From assembly GCF_030348945.1 (NCBI RefSeq), contig NZ_JAUCEN010000002.1:2976001-3040000 (forward strand): a stretch of DNA of 64,000 bases. The letters run 5' to 3'. Below, in pieces: positions 52,125-62,678 of the stretch. The notes below the pieces were generated by a model. The model was not told the origin of the DNA. It was given only the letters and a program-made list of their open reading frames with translations, and ran no database searches. The DNA comes from Peribacillus sp. ACCC06369 (GTDB lineage: Bacteria > Bacillota > Bacilli > Bacillales > DSM-1321). Each line of letters begins with the position of its first letter. The stretch's first letter is position 1. The translations under genes and the position numbers were made by a program.

Positions 52125-52550
52125 AAAAATTATGAGCGACGCCTTAAAGATACTGACCTGTTTGAACAGATTTTCTATCGCGTCTGCATGTAATTGTTGA
52201 TTCCACACATGTGAAAGCCAGTGCGAATAAGCGAAATTTGAAAAAAAAGCGTTCGTAAAGTTAACACGGGCCTATCAAGGACGCCTTCAAGAAGAAATAA
52301 ATCAAGATCGTGAAAACGTGGGAATAAGCCTTTTCCACCAGATAAATTTATCAAGGAAGAAACCAAGGAGATTAAAGAAATTCCACTGATCCTGAGAGTG
52401 GCTACTATGTGAAAGATGAACGAACAAAACAGTTTGCCCATTTGTTTCATACGGCAGCAGCATACCGCAATGGATTTGAATTGGGGACAATAGTAACACC
52501 GTAACACCCGGAAATACGCATGATAGTCATATCTTAGAGCCTCTATTTAT
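52125..52550 (+). pseudogene. Middle part of the IS1182-family transposase, decayed
   Basis: It shows YERRLKDTDLFEQIFYR, VDSTHVKASANKR, ESGYYVKDERTKQFA, LGTIVTPGN and HDSHILEPL in shifting frames, all matching the intact transposase at 37054-38412. Several frameshifts and stops. Confidence 0.9.
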
Positions 52551-52627
52551 CACTGCTTCAAATAAAATAAAAAATCAAAAAGGTTTCGGAATGAGACCAT
52601 TCCGAAACCTTTTTGTCTACAAACAGA

Positions 52628-52658
52628 ATGCGGATCCAATGTAATGGGAACCGCATTC
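52628..52658. terminator. fruA terminator and right flank of decayed IS copy D
   Basis: AATGCGG-ATCC...GGGAA-CCGCATT hairpin, followed by CTGTTTTTTAT on the plus strand and with A-rich sequence on the other. It ends the fru operon and mirrors 51089-51119. Confidence 0.7.
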
Positions 52659-52664
52659 TGTTTT

Positions 52665-54557
52665 TTATATCTGCTTCTTTTTCCAGAACCCCAATATTAA
52701 TGCGGTAATGAGGGACCCTATTAAAATGGCCAGCAAATAGCGAAAAGGATGGTTGACAAGGGGGATGACAAAAATCCCTCCATGCGGTGCTGGCAGAGTT
52801 ACACTAAAAGCCATTGACAGGGCTCCTGCTGTCGCTGCCCCTACAACACTGCTGACGATAACGCGTAATGGATCCGCCGCCGCAAAAGGAATGGCTCCCT
52901 CTGTAATGAATGAAGCACCCATGAAGTAATTAGTGAACCCTGATTTTCTTTCCATTTCACTGAATTTACTTTTAAAGAATGTAGTTGCAAATGCGATTCC
53001 CAAAGGAGGAACCATTCCACCAGCCATTACTGCAGCATGCGGTCCGAAACTTGATGCCTCAATGGCTGCAATCCCGAAGGTGAATGCTGCCTTATTTAGA
53101 GGTCCGCCCATATCCACAGCCATCATACCCCCAAGGATCAACCCAAGGAATATTGCGTTCGTGCCTGATAACCCCTGCAGCCAATTGGTCAGGCCCATGT
53201 TTATTGCGGTTACTGGTTCATTTACTAGAAATATCATGATCAATCCTGTAATTAACATACCGAATACAGGATATAGTAAAACTGGTTTAATGCCATCGAG
53301 TGTGTGCGGTAACTTGGAAAACAACTTTCTTAATAGTAAGACTACATAACCTGCAAGGAAACCGGCGATTAGTCCGCCAAGAAAACCGGCATTGGCCTGT
53401 GCTGCCAATAATCCCCCTACCATACCAGGGGCAAAACCTGGACGGTCGGCTATACTTGAAGCAATGAATCCGGCAAGGACAGGGACAAGCAAGAAGAAGG
53501 CACCACTAGTTCCCCCGCCAATATCACTTAATGCTTTGGCAATGGGATTATAATCCGGATTTGCCGGATCGGCTGCCTCGATCCCAAAAAAGAACGAAAG
53601 CGCAATCAATATTCCGCCACCGACGACAAATGGAAGCATATTACTTACGCCATTCATCAAGTGCTTGTAAATCCCAAGTCCTCCTTTTGATGAATCACCT
53701 TCGTCACTTTTATCATTCCCTGTTGCTTTGTATACAGGTGCATCCTGACTCAAGGCTCTGTTTAACAGTTCCTCCGTCTTCCGGATCCCCTGGGCAACCG
53801 GGACAATAATGACATGTTTTCCATTAAAACGATCCATCTCCACCTGTTTATCCGCAGCAACGATAATCGCATCCGCCTCATCAATTTCTGCCGCGGTTAA
53901 ACCATTTTTTATTCCTGTTGAACCATTTGTTTCCACTTTGAAATCGATTCCCATTTCCTTCGCTTTAGCCTTTAACGCATCTGCCGCCATATAAGTATGG
54001 GCAATTCCTGTAGGACAAGCCGTAACGGCTAGGATTTTCCCTTTACTGTTACCAATGGAAGCATTATTTGATTGCTGCTCTTCTCTTTCTTCTTCATCGG
54101 CTTCCATTTCTTTTTGATTGATTATATCTAAAACTTCTTCACCAGATGAAGCTGAAATCAGTCGGGCTCTGAATTTATCATCCATCAGTAATGAAGAAAG
54201 CCGGGAAAGGGTTTCCAAGTGATCCGCATTCGCTCCTTCACTTGCTGCAATCATAAAGAACAGATGAGATGGCTGCCCATCCAGCGATTCATAATCCACA
54301 CCATTAACCGATTTGCCGAAACAGATGGCTGGTATCTTCACAGCATTTGTTTTAGCGTGTGGGATGGCTATCCCTTCACCAATCCCTGTTGTGCTTTGTT
54401 CTTCACGTTTTAAGATGGCAGCTTTGAAACCCTCCACATCGTTTAACCTGTCAGCCTCGGCTAACTTCCCTGACAGTTCATCAATGACTGCTTGCTTTGT
54501 AACACTTTCTAGATTAATTATGATTGTATCCAATTTTAATAAATCTGTAATTTTCAT
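52665..54557 (-). CDS. fruA: PTS fructose transporter EIIABC (FruA)
   Basis: A 630-residue phosphotransferase permease. EIIA domain with phospho-His67 (GEGIAIPHAKT); EIIB domain with phospho-Cys in ILAVTACPTGIAHTYMAADAL; then EIIC with eight or more membrane segments (GGGILIALSFFFG, PGMVGGLLAAQANAGFLGGLIAGFLAGY, GGMMAVDMGGPLNKAAFTFG). It imports fructose as fructose-1-phosphate, the substrate of FruK. It starts 4 bp after fruK and is the last gene of fruRKA. Confidence 0.95.
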   Translation of the reverse strand: MKITDLLKLDTIIINLESVTKQAVIDELSGKLAEADRLNDVEGFKAAILKREEQSTTGIGEGIAIPHAKTNAVKIPAICFGKSVNGVDYESLDGQPSHLFFMIAASEGANADHLETLSRLSSLLMDDKFRARLISASSGEEVLDIINQKEMEADEEEREEQQSNNASIGNSKGKILAVTACPTGIAHTYMAADALKAKAKEMGIDFKVETNGSTGIKNGLTAAEIDEADAIIVAADKQVEMDRFNGKHVIIVPVAQGIRKTEELLNRALSQDAPVYKATGNDKSDEGDSSKGGLGIYKHLMNGVSNMLPFVVGGGILIALSFFFGIEAADPANPDYNPIAKALSDIGGGTSGAFFLLVPVLAGFIASSIADRPGFAPGMVGGLLAAQANAGFLGGLIAGFLAGYVVLLLRKLFSKLPHTLDGIKPVLLYPVFGMLITGLIMIFLVNEPVTAINMGLTNWLQGLSGTNAIFLGLILGGMMAVDMGGPLNKAAFTFGIAAIEASSFGPHAAVMAGGMVPPLGIAFATTFFKSKFSEMERKSGFTNYFMGASFITEGAIPFAAADPLRVIVSSVVGAATAGALSMAFSVTLPAPHGGIFVIPLVNHPFRYLLAILIGSLITALILGFWKKKQI

Positions 54558-54561
54558 AGAG

Positions 54562-55482
54562 TCAGCCTCCTGTTAGATGATTGATATCAATTTGCGGTAA
54601 TAACTCTTCAATTTTATCCAATGTACCGAGATCGGATGAAAAGGCTGTAGCACTTCCTGCTGCAAGACTGAAACGGAAGGCAGATAGAATATCCGCTGTC
54701 TTTTCATATGTACCGATGAAACCTGCGACCATGGAATCACCGGCACCAACTGAGTTGATGACATTTCCTTTTGGTACATTTGCGGAATATGACTCTCTGC
54801 CTGAGCAAAGCACGGCACCTTGTCCTGCCATTGAAACAATAACGTTTTGTGCTCCTGCTTCAACCAATTTAGCGCCATATTCGATAGCATCATCAACCGT
54901 TCTAATTTCGGTAGAAAAAAGCGCACCCAGTTCATGGTGATTAGGCTTTATCAAAAATGGCCGATGTGGAAGGACATTCAGTAATTCCTTTCCACTGGTA
55001 TCCACTACCACTTTAATGCCGTTATCAGAACAAGACTTTGCCATTGCCTCGTATACATCCGAAGGGACACTTGGAGGGATGCTTCCTGACAAAATGAGAA
55101 TATCATCATTTTTCAACTGCTCAATCTGACTAAATAATTGTTGATAATTCCCTTTCGAAATGACTGGCCCCTGGCTATTTATTTCGGTCTCAAGCCCTGT
55201 TTTCAATTTAATGTTTATTCTTGTATCTCCAGCTATCTCTGTAAAGTCTGTGAAAATCTCTTCCTGCCTTAAAAACCTTTTTACGAATTCACCTGTTTGT
55301 CCACCGATGAACCCTAAAGCTGTCGTACTATTTCCTAGCCTTTTAAGTACTCGGGAAACATTGATCCCTTTCCCACCAGGGAATTTTGCATCATAACTAG
55401 TTCGATTCACTTTGCCCATTTGAAAACTCTCCACCTCGACCAGATAATCGATGGATGGGTTGAGTGTCACTGTATAAATCAT
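54562..55482 (-). CDS. fruK: 1-phosphofructokinase FruK
   Basis: A 306-residue PfkB-family kinase converting fructose-1-phosphate to fructose-1,6-bisphosphate. Seen: MIYTVTLNPSIDYLVEVESF, the substrate-binding GGKGINVSRVLKRLG, and the catalytic NSVGAGDSMVAGFIG motif with Asp as base. It overlaps the fruR stop by one base (TAATG), so translation is coupled. Confidence 0.95.
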   Translation of the reverse strand: MIYTVTLNPSIDYLVEVESFQMGKVNRTSYDAKFPGGKGINVSRVLKRLGNSTTALGFIGGQTGEFVKRFLRQEEIFTDFTEIAGDTRINIKLKTGLETEINSQGPVISKGNYQQLFSQIEQLKNDDILILSGSIPPSVPSDVYEAMAKSCSDNGIKVVVDTSGKELLNVLPHRPFLIKPNHHELGALFSTEIRTVDDAIEYGAKLVEAGAQNVIVSMAGQGAVLCSGRESYSANVPKGNVINSVGAGDSMVAGFIGTYEKTADILSAFRFSLAAGSATAFSSDLGTLDKIEELLPQIDINHLTGG

Positions 55483-56234
55483 TAAATGGTCACGACCTTT
55501 ACCTTTGGATTTTTATGGAGTTGAGCAACAGCCTCTTCATCATTGCTGTCAGTCAGGATTATGGCATCGCTTACATCCGCAACCTTTGCGAAAGTGGCTT
55601 CATTCAATTTTGAACTATCAGCAAGCACGTAGGTTTCGTTGGACAGGCGTAATGCCATCTTTTTCAGTAGTGCTTCTTCCGGATCGGGTGTTGTGAAACC
55701 CAGTTCTTGGTGGATGCCGTTCATTCCCAAGAAACATTTATCAAAACGGTATTCATTCAAAAATTGCACAGCATTGCTTCCTATAACAGCATTTGTCGAG
55801 AATTTTATCGTTCCGCCCACTAACACTGTTTTGATTTCCAATTCGATAAGTTTTGGAATATGCATTAGACCATTTGTCAGGACCGTTATATTTTTATCCT
55901 TTAAAAAAGGAATCATTTCTGCAGTAGTCGTGCCTGCATCAAGATATATACAATCATTTTTCTCTATGAATGAGGACGCCAGCTTTGCTATAAGTTGTTT
56001 TTCGGCTTTCGCTTTGTTTTGCTTTTCCATAGTTGTTGGTTCAAGGCCTTTTCTTTGAAGTAAAGAGGCCCCGCCATGCACGCGTTTCAAGAGCTTCATT
56101 TCTTCGAGTTGCACTAAATCTCTCCGAATGGTCGACTCCGAGGCTTGAAACTGATCTACAAGCTCCTGCAGCTTTATCGTTCCTTGTTCTTTTAGAATCG
56201 ATAAGATGATTTGATGTCTTTCAGTTGTCAACAA
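55482..56234 (-). CDS. fruR: DeoR-family fructose operon repressor FruR
   Basis: A protein of about 250 residues. The N-terminal DeoR helix-turn-helix (TTERHQIILSILKEQGTIKLQELVDQFQASESTIRRDLVQLEEMKLLKRVHGGA) is followed by a sugar-phosphate-sensing domain (IYLDAGTTTAEMIPFL, VLTNGLMH, VGGTIK, ADSSKL). It should sense fructose-1-phosphate. I prefer TTG at 56234, six bases after GAGGTG, over GTG at 56243. First gene of fruRKA. Confidence 0.93.
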   Translation of the reverse strand: MLTTERHQIILSILKEQGTIKLQELVDQFQASESTIRRDLVQLEEMKLLKRVHGGASLLQRKGLEPTTMEKQNKAKAEKQLIAKLASSFIEKNDCIYLDAGTTTAEMIPFLKDKNITVLTNGLMHIPKLIELEIKTVLVGGTIKFSTNAVIGSNAVQFLNEYRFDKCFLGMNGIHQELGFTTPDPEEALLKKMALRLSNETYVLADSSKLNEATFAKVADVSDAIILTDSNDEEAVAQLHKNPKVKVVTI

Positions 56235-56294
56235 ACCGCCCACCTCACTTTAATATCATCATCATATATGAAAATGAAGGAATAATCAATCACA

Positions 56295-56355
56295 AACGTT
56301 TAAAAATATTCAAATTCATTCAAAAATACCTTCAAAAACATTCATAAATGAATTA
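56295..56355 (-). promoter_or_regulatory. Repeated TTCAAA/TTTGAA motifs upstream of fruR
   Basis: Three TTCAAA words plus ATTCATAAATGAAT occur at roughly 10-13-bp steps between 56308 and 56354. Such phased direct repeats are usual for DeoR-family operators, so this is a candidate FruR binding region. An imperfect cre-like word, AAACGTTT, sits at 56297. Confidence 0.45.
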
Positions 56356-56423
56356 AAAACTTTTCATTTCTCCCAATCTTTTGTTCTATGAAAATATGCC
56401 TTTCAGTTTAACCTCTTCATACA

Positions 56424-56457
56424 AAAAAACCCCATGTCATTTGACATGGGGTTTTTC
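56424..56457 (-). terminator. Terminator of odhAB
   Basis: AAAAACCCCATGTCA-TT-TGACATGGGGTTTTT, a perfect 15-bp stem that may also act on the plus strand. Confidence 0.9.
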
Positions 56458-56466
56458 TTATCATTA

Positions 56467-57735
56467 TTATCCTTGAAGTAAAAGTTGTTCTGGATCTTCC
56501 AGCATATCTTTGATAGCTACTAAGAAACCAACCGCTTCTTTTCCGTCAACGATACGGTGATCATAAGATAATGCAAGGTACATCATTGGTCTGTTTTCGA
56601 TTTGATCTCCAACAGCGATTGGACGTGTCTTAATTGTATGCATGCCCAAGATACCAACTTGAGGGGCATTCAAGATTGGTGTAGATAATAGGGAACCGAA
56701 AGTCCCTCCGTTTGTGATGGTGAAAGTACCACCTGATAAATCCGAAAGTCCTAGTTTGTTGTTCCGCGCTTTAACAGCTAAATCCGAAATGTTCTTTTCG
56801 ATTTCAGCAAAGCTTTTGCGGTCAGCATCCCTTACCACCGGAACGACTAGACCTTCATCTGTGGATACGGCAACACCGATATCATAAAAGTTCTTTTTCA
56901 GGATATGGTCGCCTTTTATTTCTGCATTCAGTAACGGATATTTTTTCAATGCGCCAATGACCGCTTTAGTGAAGAATGACATGAAACCAAGTTTGACATC
57001 ATTTGTTTTCACGAAAGAATCTTTATGGCGGCTACGCAATTCCATGACTGCTGAAAGATCGACTTCGTTAAAAGTAGTAAGCATGGCTGCTTCGGATTGT
57101 ACTTGAACTAGACGTTTGGCAATGGTTTGACGACGGCGCGTCATCTTAACCACTTCAATGCGATCATCATTCACTTCAACAGGAGCTGCTGCTTGTTTAG
57201 CTGCAGGAGCTTGTTTTGGAGCTGCCGCAGGTACCACAGGTGCATTGCTTGCCGCTTCTACGTCTTGTACACGTACACGACCTAGTGGATCGGCTACAGG
57301 CACTTGAGTCAAGTCAATTCCTTTTTCACGAGCCAATTTTCTTGCAGCTGGTGAAGCAATAACTTGTTGAGTGGATGATGCTTCTTTCGTTTCAGCTTTA
57401 GGAGCCTCTTTAGCAGGAGATGCTGGTTCTGCTTTAGCTGGTTCTGCTTTAGCTTCTTCAGCCTTAGGAGCTTCCGCTTTTGGAGCTGCTGCAGCTGATC
57501 CATTTTCATCAACGATAGCGATAGCCTGTCCAACTTGGACAGTATCGCCTTCTTCTGCTAAATGTTCCGAAAGTGTACCCGTATAATCTGAAATGATTTC
57601 CACGTTTACTTTATCCGTTTCAAGTTCAAGGACATATTCTCCTTTTTCAACGTGATCACCGGGTTGTTTTAACCATTGCGCAATAGATCCTTCAGAAATT
57701 GATTCTGCTAATTCAGGTACTTTTACTTCAGCCAT
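56467..57735 (-). CDS. odhB: 2-oxoglutarate dehydrogenase E2, dihydrolipoyllysine succinyltransferase
   Basis: A 422-residue core enzyme of the 2-oxoglutarate dehydrogenase complex. N-terminal lipoyl domain with modified Lys in [12 protein letters not shown], Ala/Lys/Glu/Pro-rich linker (about 80-125), E1/E3-binding domain ([19 protein letters not shown]), linker, and catalytic domain with [19 protein letters not shown] (catalytic His) at the C-terminus. The ATG at 57735 is one base after the odhA stop codon. It transfers succinyl groups to CoA in the citric acid cycle. Confidence 0.96.
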   Translation of the reverse strand: MAEVKVPELAESISEGSIAQWLKQPGDHVEKGEYVLELETDKVNVEIISDYTGTLSEHLAEEGDTVQVGQAIAIVDENGSAAAAPKAEAPKAEEAKAEPAKAEPASPAKEAPKAETKEASSTQQVIASPAARKLAREKGIDLTQVPVADPLGRVRVQDVEAASNAPVVPAAAPKQAPAAKQAAAPVEVNDDRIEVVKMTRRRQTIAKRLVQVQSEAAMLTTFNEVDLSAVMELRSRHKDSFVKTNDVKLGFMSFFTKAVIGALKKYPLLNAEIKGDHILKKNFYDIGVAVSTDEGLVVPVVRDADRKSFAEIEKNISDLAVKARNNKLGLSDLSGGTFTITNGGTFGSLLSTPILNAPQVGILGMHTIKTRPIAVGDQIENRPMMYLALSYDHRIVDGKEAVGFLVAIKDMLEDPEQLLLQG

Positions 57736-57736
57736 T

Positions 57737-60586
57737 TTATTTCTCCCCCTCATTATTGCGTGTAATTGCTTGAGTCATAATCCGTTGTTGTTCATTTTTA
57801 TGGACAAGTGGATCTCCCTCAGCCGGGCTTGATCTGCGTTTCCTTCCTATATATGTTACTGAAAGATTACCAGGAGCCGCTGCATTTAGGCGAGGTTCAA
57901 CGAATGTCCAAGCCCCCATGTTCTTAGGTTCTTCTTGAGCCCAGAAGATTTCTTTTAGATTTGTATATTTTTTCAAAGCTTCTTGAACACCAGTGAACGG
58001 GAATGGATAAATTTCTTCGACACTGATGATTTGCAACCAATCCGTATTTTTTTCAGTTGCCGCTTTTTCACGAAGTTCAACCGCCAATTTACCTGAAGCA
58101 AAAACAATGCGTTCAACCGATTTAGGTTTTTTGCCCAAAGCTTTGGTTTCTACAAATGGTTCAAAAGTGCCTTCACTGAATTCTTCAGCTGTTGAAGCCA
58201 TCACTTGATTTCGAAGCATACTCTTCGGTGTCATGATGACAAGCGGACGTACTTGCTCTTGATCCAAAATCTTAGCTTGTCTTCTAAGGATATGGAAGTA
58301 TTGAGCCGCCGAACTTAAGTTAGCAACTGTCCAGTTGTTTTCAGCCGCCAGTTGAAGGAAACGTTCCAGACGTGCACTTGAGTGCTCTGGTCCTTGTCCT
58401 TCATAACCGTGTGGAAGCAGCATGACAAGACCTGATTTTTGACCCCACTTCGCACGGCCAGCAGCGATGAATTGGTCAAAGATAACTTGTGCTGTATTAG
58501 CGAAGTCACCGAATTGTCCTTCCCATAATACAAGTGTCTCAGGTGCAAATACATTATAACCATATTCATAAGCAAGAACTGCCGTTTCAGTAAGCGGGCT
58601 GTTATGAACAGCGAATGAAGCTTTAGCAGTATCAAGTGTGTGAAGTGGTGAATATGTTTTTCCGTTAACACTGTCATGTAACATGATATTACGCTGTGCG
58701 AATGTTCCACGTTCTGAATCTTGTCCTGTCAAACGGATTGGAGTACCGTCACTCAATATGGATGCAAATGCAAGTGTCTCAGCATGAGCCCAATCAACTT
58801 TTCCGTCTGCACCAAAGGAATCCAAGCGACGTGATAAAATCTTTCCTAATTTTTTATTAGGAGTGAATCCTTCCGGCCACTTAACAAGTTCTTCGTTAAT
58901 TGAAACCAGTTCTTGTTTCGGAACTGCCGTTTCAATGGCTGGAAGTCCTTTTTCAATAATCCCAGGGGGATTACATTCTTTAGAAGCTTCCGGTTTATTT
59001 CCGGAAATTTTCGCATATGCATCTGCAAGCCTTGTATCCACTTGTTCAGCAATTGCTTTAACTTCAGCTTCAGTGAACTCGCCAGATTGAATCAATTTTT
59101 TTCCATAAAGCTCTTTAACGGTTGGGTGCTTATGGATTAATGCATACATTTCAGGTTGAGTCACCAATGGCTCATCCATTTCGTTATGGCCGAAACGTCT
59201 GTAACCGATCAGGTCGATCAAGAAATCCTTGTTGTATTTTTCACGATATAGGTTAGCAAGGTTAACAGCAGCCATACATGCCTCTGGATCATCTGCATTC
59301 ACATGCACGATCGGCACTTCAAAGCCTTTTGCTAAATCACTAGCATATAAGGTTGAACGTGAATCTTCACTTTCCGTTGTAAAACCGATCATGTTATTGG
59401 CGATGATATGGATAGCGCCGCCAACTTGATAACCGCGTAAACGGCTTAAGTTAAACGTTTCCGGTACAATGCCTTCACCTGGGAATGCTGCATCACCATG
59501 AATCAGGATTGCAAGAGATTTGGAAATGTCTTGAACCGGGAATCCTTTTTCTGAACGGTCTTCTTGCGCCGCACGAGAATACCCTTCCACGATTGGACCG
59601 ACTACTTCCAAGTGACTTGGGTTATTGGCAAGTGTAATCCTTGCTTTTTGTATGTTAGCTTTAGTAATCTGTTTATCCAGACCTAAATGGTATTTAACAT
59701 CGCCAGTCCATCCATTGTTAATGCCTGTTGAACCTTCGGAAGGAACCAAATCTTTATTTGGTGAATGTTGGAATTCAGAGAAAATTACCTCATAAGGCTT
59801 TCCTAATACATGTGCAAGCACATTCAAACGTCCTCGGTGAGCCATTGCAATATTCACATTCCCCGTTCCATTTTGAACAGTTTGTGAAATCATTTCATCT
59901 AATATCGGAACCAAAGCATCCAGTCCTTCAATAGAGAAACGCTTTTGACCTACATATGTGCGGTGAAGGAATTTCTCGAAACCTTCAACTTCATTCAATC
60001 GTTTAAGTAATAGTTCTTTTTTCTCTTTAGCCACTTCCGGGAACATGTTTCCGGATTCGACCATATCAGTAAGCCATTGCTTTTCTTCCAAGTCATTAAC
60101 ATGGTGAAATTCAAAGGCTATCGTTTTTGTATAGAGTTGTTTTAGGTATTGAACGGCTTCGTATCCGTCTTTCACGTCTTCAGGTGATTCTGGACAAATA
60201 AAGTCAGCCGGTATTTTCCTTAAATCATCTGCAGTCAATCCATATTTTTCAAAGTGAATTTGTTCCGTGTCTTGAGCTTCTTCTTTTAAAGGATAAATAT
60301 TTGAAGCAAGATGTCCGTATGCACGGATGTTTTCAGCTAACTTTACTGCAGACATAATTTTCTTCATTGGAAGAACTTCTCCAGTTTGTACAGTTGGTGC
60401 ACTTTCAGTTGTTTCTGCCGATACATCGAATGAAGGAGGACCTGCTACTTCAAAAAAGTTTTTCAGTTCCGGATCCACTTCTTCCGGGTTGGCTAGAAAT
60501 AAATCGTATTGCTCCATGACATACCCAAGGTTTGGACCTGAAAAAGCTTTCCATTGGTCGTATACCTTAGAATCATTGATGGTCAT
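57737..60586 (-). CDS. odhA: 2-oxoglutarate dehydrogenase E1
   Basis: A 949-residue thiamine-diphosphate-dependent dehydrogenase. Seen: an N-terminal [17 protein letters not shown] segment, the active-site His in [21 protein letters not shown], a ThDP/Mg motif [51 protein letters not shown], the transketolase-like domain with [15 protein letters not shown], and a C-terminal domain with [17 protein letters not shown]. The ATG at 60586 follows GGGGG by eight bases. First gene of odhAB; the 380-bp upstream region holds no other gene. Confidence 0.96.
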   Translation of the reverse strand: MTINDSKVYDQWKAFSGPNLGYVMEQYDLFLANPEEVDPELKNFFEVAGPPSFDVSAETTESAPTVQTGEVLPMKKIMSAVKLAENIRAYGHLASNIYPLKEEAQDTEQIHFEKYGLTADDLRKIPADFICPESPEDVKDGYEAVQYLKQLYTKTIAFEFHHVNDLEEKQWLTDMVESGNMFPEVAKEKKELLLKRLNEVEGFEKFLHRTYVGQKRFSIEGLDALVPILDEMISQTVQNGTGNVNIAMAHRGRLNVLAHVLGKPYEVIFSEFQHSPNKDLVPSEGSTGINNGWTGDVKYHLGLDKQITKANIQKARITLANNPSHLEVVGPIVEGYSRAAQEDRSEKGFPVQDISKSLAILIHGDAAFPGEGIVPETFNLSRLRGYQVGGAIHIIANNMIGFTTESEDSRSTLYASDLAKGFEVPIVHVNADDPEACMAAVNLANLYREKYNKDFLIDLIGYRRFGHNEMDEPLVTQPEMYALIHKHPTVKELYGKKLIQSGEFTEAEVKAIAEQVDTRLADAYAKISGNKPEASKECNPPGIIEKGLPAIETAVPKQELVSINEELVKWPEGFTPNKKLGKILSRRLDSFGADGKVDWAHAETLAFASILSDGTPIRLTGQDSERGTFAQRNIMLHDSVNGKTYSPLHTLDTAKASFAVHNSPLTETAVLAYEYGYNVFAPETLVLWEGQFGDFANTAQVIFDQFIAAGRAKWGQKSGLVMLLPHGYEGQGPEHSSARLERFLQLAAENNWTVANLSSAAQYFHILRRQAKILDQEQVRPLVIMTPKSMLRNQVMASTAEEFSEGTFEPFVETKALGKKPKSVERIVFASGKLAVELREKAATEKNTDWLQIISVEEIYPFPFTGVQEALKKYTNLKEIFWAQEEPKNMGAWTFVEPRLNAAAPGNLSVTYIGRKRRSSPAEGDPLVHKNEQQRIMTQAITRNNEGEK

Positions 60587-60962
60587 TTTGTAAACCCCCA
60601 AATTTTTCTCATAATTTTTTTCATTTCGTTTTATCCATCCCCAAATTTCTTTCTTCTAAATTTTCCCCAAATATATGATATATATAAGATATATAATAAA
60701 TAACTTTGGTTATCGAATAATAAAATTTTAAAGGATAAAACGTTTTCAGATGTTATATTAACATGTTTTTGTCGAAATATCCAAAGGTTAAACCACTTTA
60801 TGCAACCTTTTTTAAACTATATTTCTGTTTAATTCGTCAAAATACGCTTTTAATTGACTTTTTTGCTCATTTAAGTCCTTTTTTTGCTAAAAAAAGATTT
60901 TTGTATTTTTGTATAATGATTATTTTTCAGGTAAATTTAACTAGTTTGAAAACCCTTTCAGC
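60587..60962. other. AT-rich intergenic region upstream of odhA
   Basis: Probably contains the odhAB promoter (minus strand) within the very AT-rich 60640-60740 stretch. A plus-strand open frame (60763-61005) has no ribosome site and overlaps the dioxygenase gene end. No RNA element recognised. Confidence 0.4.
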
Positions 60963-61733
60963 TCAATCAAACTTCCAAGCTGTTAAACTCAGATTGCCAT
61001 ATTGAAAGCTCCTGTGCAGGAGAGCTGCTTTTTTTTTGTCATCTCCTGACCCCATTGCGATGACTAATGGAATGAAATGCTCTTTGGAGGGCACAGCATC
61101 TCTGCTATAGGGAGCGATTTTTTCATAATTAAACAAAGATTTCAAATCCCATTTGATGATTTTCTCTTCCACCCAGTTCTCAAAGTTGATTGCCCATCCT
61201 TCTGCAACATGCATATCCTTCTGAATATAGGTGAAATTATGGACAATTCCACCGCTCCCGATTATCAGTACATTACTTTCCTTTAATTCCCTCAATGTTC
61301 TCCCGATTTCATACTGCTTGTCCAATGGCAGGGCAGGACTAATGGACATGGATACGATCGGGATGTCAGCTTCGGGATACATGATGTGCAAAAGCCCCCA
61401 TGCCCCATGGTCTAGGGGGCGCCTTTCATCTAGTTCCCCCAATACACCTATCTTGGACAATAGGGTTAAAATTCGATCGGACAGCTCAAGGCATCCGGGA
61501 GCAGGATATGTTATCTGAAATATATCTTCAGGATATCCTGCAAAATCATAAATGACTTCATGCTTACCTACTGCAGAAATCATCTGATCTTCACTTTCCC
61601 AATGTGCTGACAAAATAACGATGGCAGCAGGTTTTTCCATAGCTTTAATATAATCCTTCAAAAAAGAAGTGTAGGTATTCTTTTCCAAAGCTAATAGTGG
61701 CGTTCCATGTGATAAAAACAATGATGGCATCAT
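60963..61733 (-). CDS. DODA-type extradiol ring-cleavage dioxygenase, YgiD-like
   Basis: A 256-residue enzyme of the LigB/DODA superfamily. It starts MPSLFLSHGTPLLAL (metal His in SHGTP) and has VILSAHWES (second His), PLDHGAWGLL and GSGGIVHNF (further conserved His). The E. coli homologue YgiD is a zinc 4,5-DOPA dioxygenase; the natural substrate in Bacillus is not known. MM start: either ATG is possible. Confidence 0.88.
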   Translation of the reverse strand: MMPSLFLSHGTPLLALEKNTYTSFLKDYIKAMEKPAAIVILSAHWESEDQMISAVGKHEVIYDFAGYPEDIFQITYPAPGCLELSDRILTLLSKIGVLGELDERRPLDHGAWGLLHIMYPEADIPIVSMSISPALPLDKQYEIGRTLRELKESNVLIIGSGGIVHNFTYIQKDMHVAEGWAINFENWVEEKIIKWDLKSLFNYEKIAPYSRDAVPSKEHFIPLVIAMGSGDDKKKAALLHRSFQYGNLSLTAWKFD

Positions 61734-61808
61734 AGAAACGATAAATCCTTTCGCAATGTAATATCTTATCCCTATACCTTAATTTACTATACATAAACAA
61801 TGTGTTCA

Positions 61809-62576
61809 TCAATTAAATTGTATTTTGGGGGTTGTCTCATCAATAGTATCAAAGGTATACCCTTCTTTTTTAAGGAATTCAATTATATCAGGCAATGCTT
61901 TCACTGTATTTTTCATACTATTGATATCATGCAATAAGATATTAACATGCTTTTGATCTTTCGTCCCTTTTTGTACGGAAGAAATGATTTGTTGTTCACT
62001 TATTGATGGACTGATGCCATCTGTAGAATCAATGGTCCAATCAAAGTATATATACCCTTTTTCCATTAGTTGTTGAAGGATTCCATTGATGATGGGTTTA
62101 GTTGCAGCCTGATGCCGAAGTCGATTATTGGAGCCGCCAGGAAGGCGTACAATTCGGCTTTTTATCCCAAACTCCTTTTGCAGCATGGTTTCAAGCCTAT
62201 TCAGATCTTGAAAGAAACTCTCTGTCGATCGATAAACGATGGAATAATCATGTGTATAGGAATGAAGGCCAATCGCATGACCGCGGGAAACCATTTCCTG
62301 ATAACATTCCTTTGCGTATGGTTCTTCGTTACCTTTAACGAAAAATGTGGCCTTAACATGGTAGCGGTCCAAAATATCCAATATCTCCATGGTATTCAAA
62401 GATGGTCCATCATCGAAAGTCAAATAAGCGATTTTCTGATTTTCCTTACTTTTTAGGAGCGGTATCATCTCTTCGGGAACCATTGCATGTACTTGAATGG
62501 ACTGTACATCCATCACGAACAAAATAATAATGAGAGAAATCGTCATGGAAAGAAATAATTTAAGCAGATTCTTCAT
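61809..62576 (-). CDS. Secreted polysaccharide deacetylase (NodB domain)
   Basis: A 255-residue exported deacetylase. A signal anchor (LLKLFLSMTISLIIILFVM) is followed by a NodB homology domain: YLTFDDGPS (TFDD catalytic/metal Asp pair), GLHSYTHDYS (HSxxH metal ligands), RLPGGSNNR, FDWTIDSTD and NILLHDI. It probably acts on peptidoglycan or chitin-like sugars. The ATG at 62576 is preceded by GGAAGGGG at 11 bases. Confidence 0.88.
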   Translation of the reverse strand: MKNLLKLFLSMTISLIIILFVMDVQSIQVHAMVPEEMIPLLKSKENQKIAYLTFDDGPSLNTMEILDILDRYHVKATFFVKGNEEPYAKECYQEMVSRGHAIGLHSYTHDYSIVYRSTESFFQDLNRLETMLQKEFGIKSRIVRLPGGSNNRLRHQAATKPIINGILQQLMEKGYIYFDWTIDSTDGISPSISEQQIISSVQKGTKDQKHVNILLHDINSMKNTVKALPDIIEFLKKEGYTFDTIDETTPKIQFN

Positions 62577-62638
62577 AGGTGTTGCATCCCCTTCCTTTTG
62601 ACCATTAAGATATACCAATTAAGGGGTTTCATGCGCAA

Positions 62639-62671
62639 TAAGGCAGCGGTAAAAAATACCGCTGCCTTATC
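62639..62671. terminator. Terminator between metH and the deacetylase gene
   Basis: AAGGCAGCGGTA and TACCGCTGCCTT arms with an AAAAAA loop (TTTTTT on the minus strand). Confidence 0.8.
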
Positions 62672-62678
62672 CATATGC

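Larger units (their letters stand above)
51120..52627 (+). mobile_element. Decayed IS1182-family element (copy D) with nested insertions
   Basis: Left end CAGACTGTAGACAAAC plus end hairpin (51120-51166), a shrunken GC-rich block (51184-51245), foreign DNA (about 51290-52120), transposase middle part (52125-52550) and right-end hairpin GGTTTCGGAATG...CATTCCGAAACC (52583-52611) followed by the end TTTGTCTACAAACAG at 52627. It is oriented opposite to the intact copy. Confidence 0.85.

Noticed and set aside
52175..52507. Minus-strand frames across the IS copy D transposase
   Set aside because: Antisense shadows of the decayed transposase.
57309..57533. Lys/Leu-rich frames opposite or alongside odhB
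   Set aside because: Shadows of the Ala/Lys/Glu/Pro-rich linker of OdhB.
60763..61037. Plus-strand 80-codon frame ending at a hairpin with a long T run near 61004-61037
   Set aside because: No ribosome site, low-complexity product, and the hairpin and T run are coding sequence (Lys codons on the minus strand) of the dioxygenase gene.
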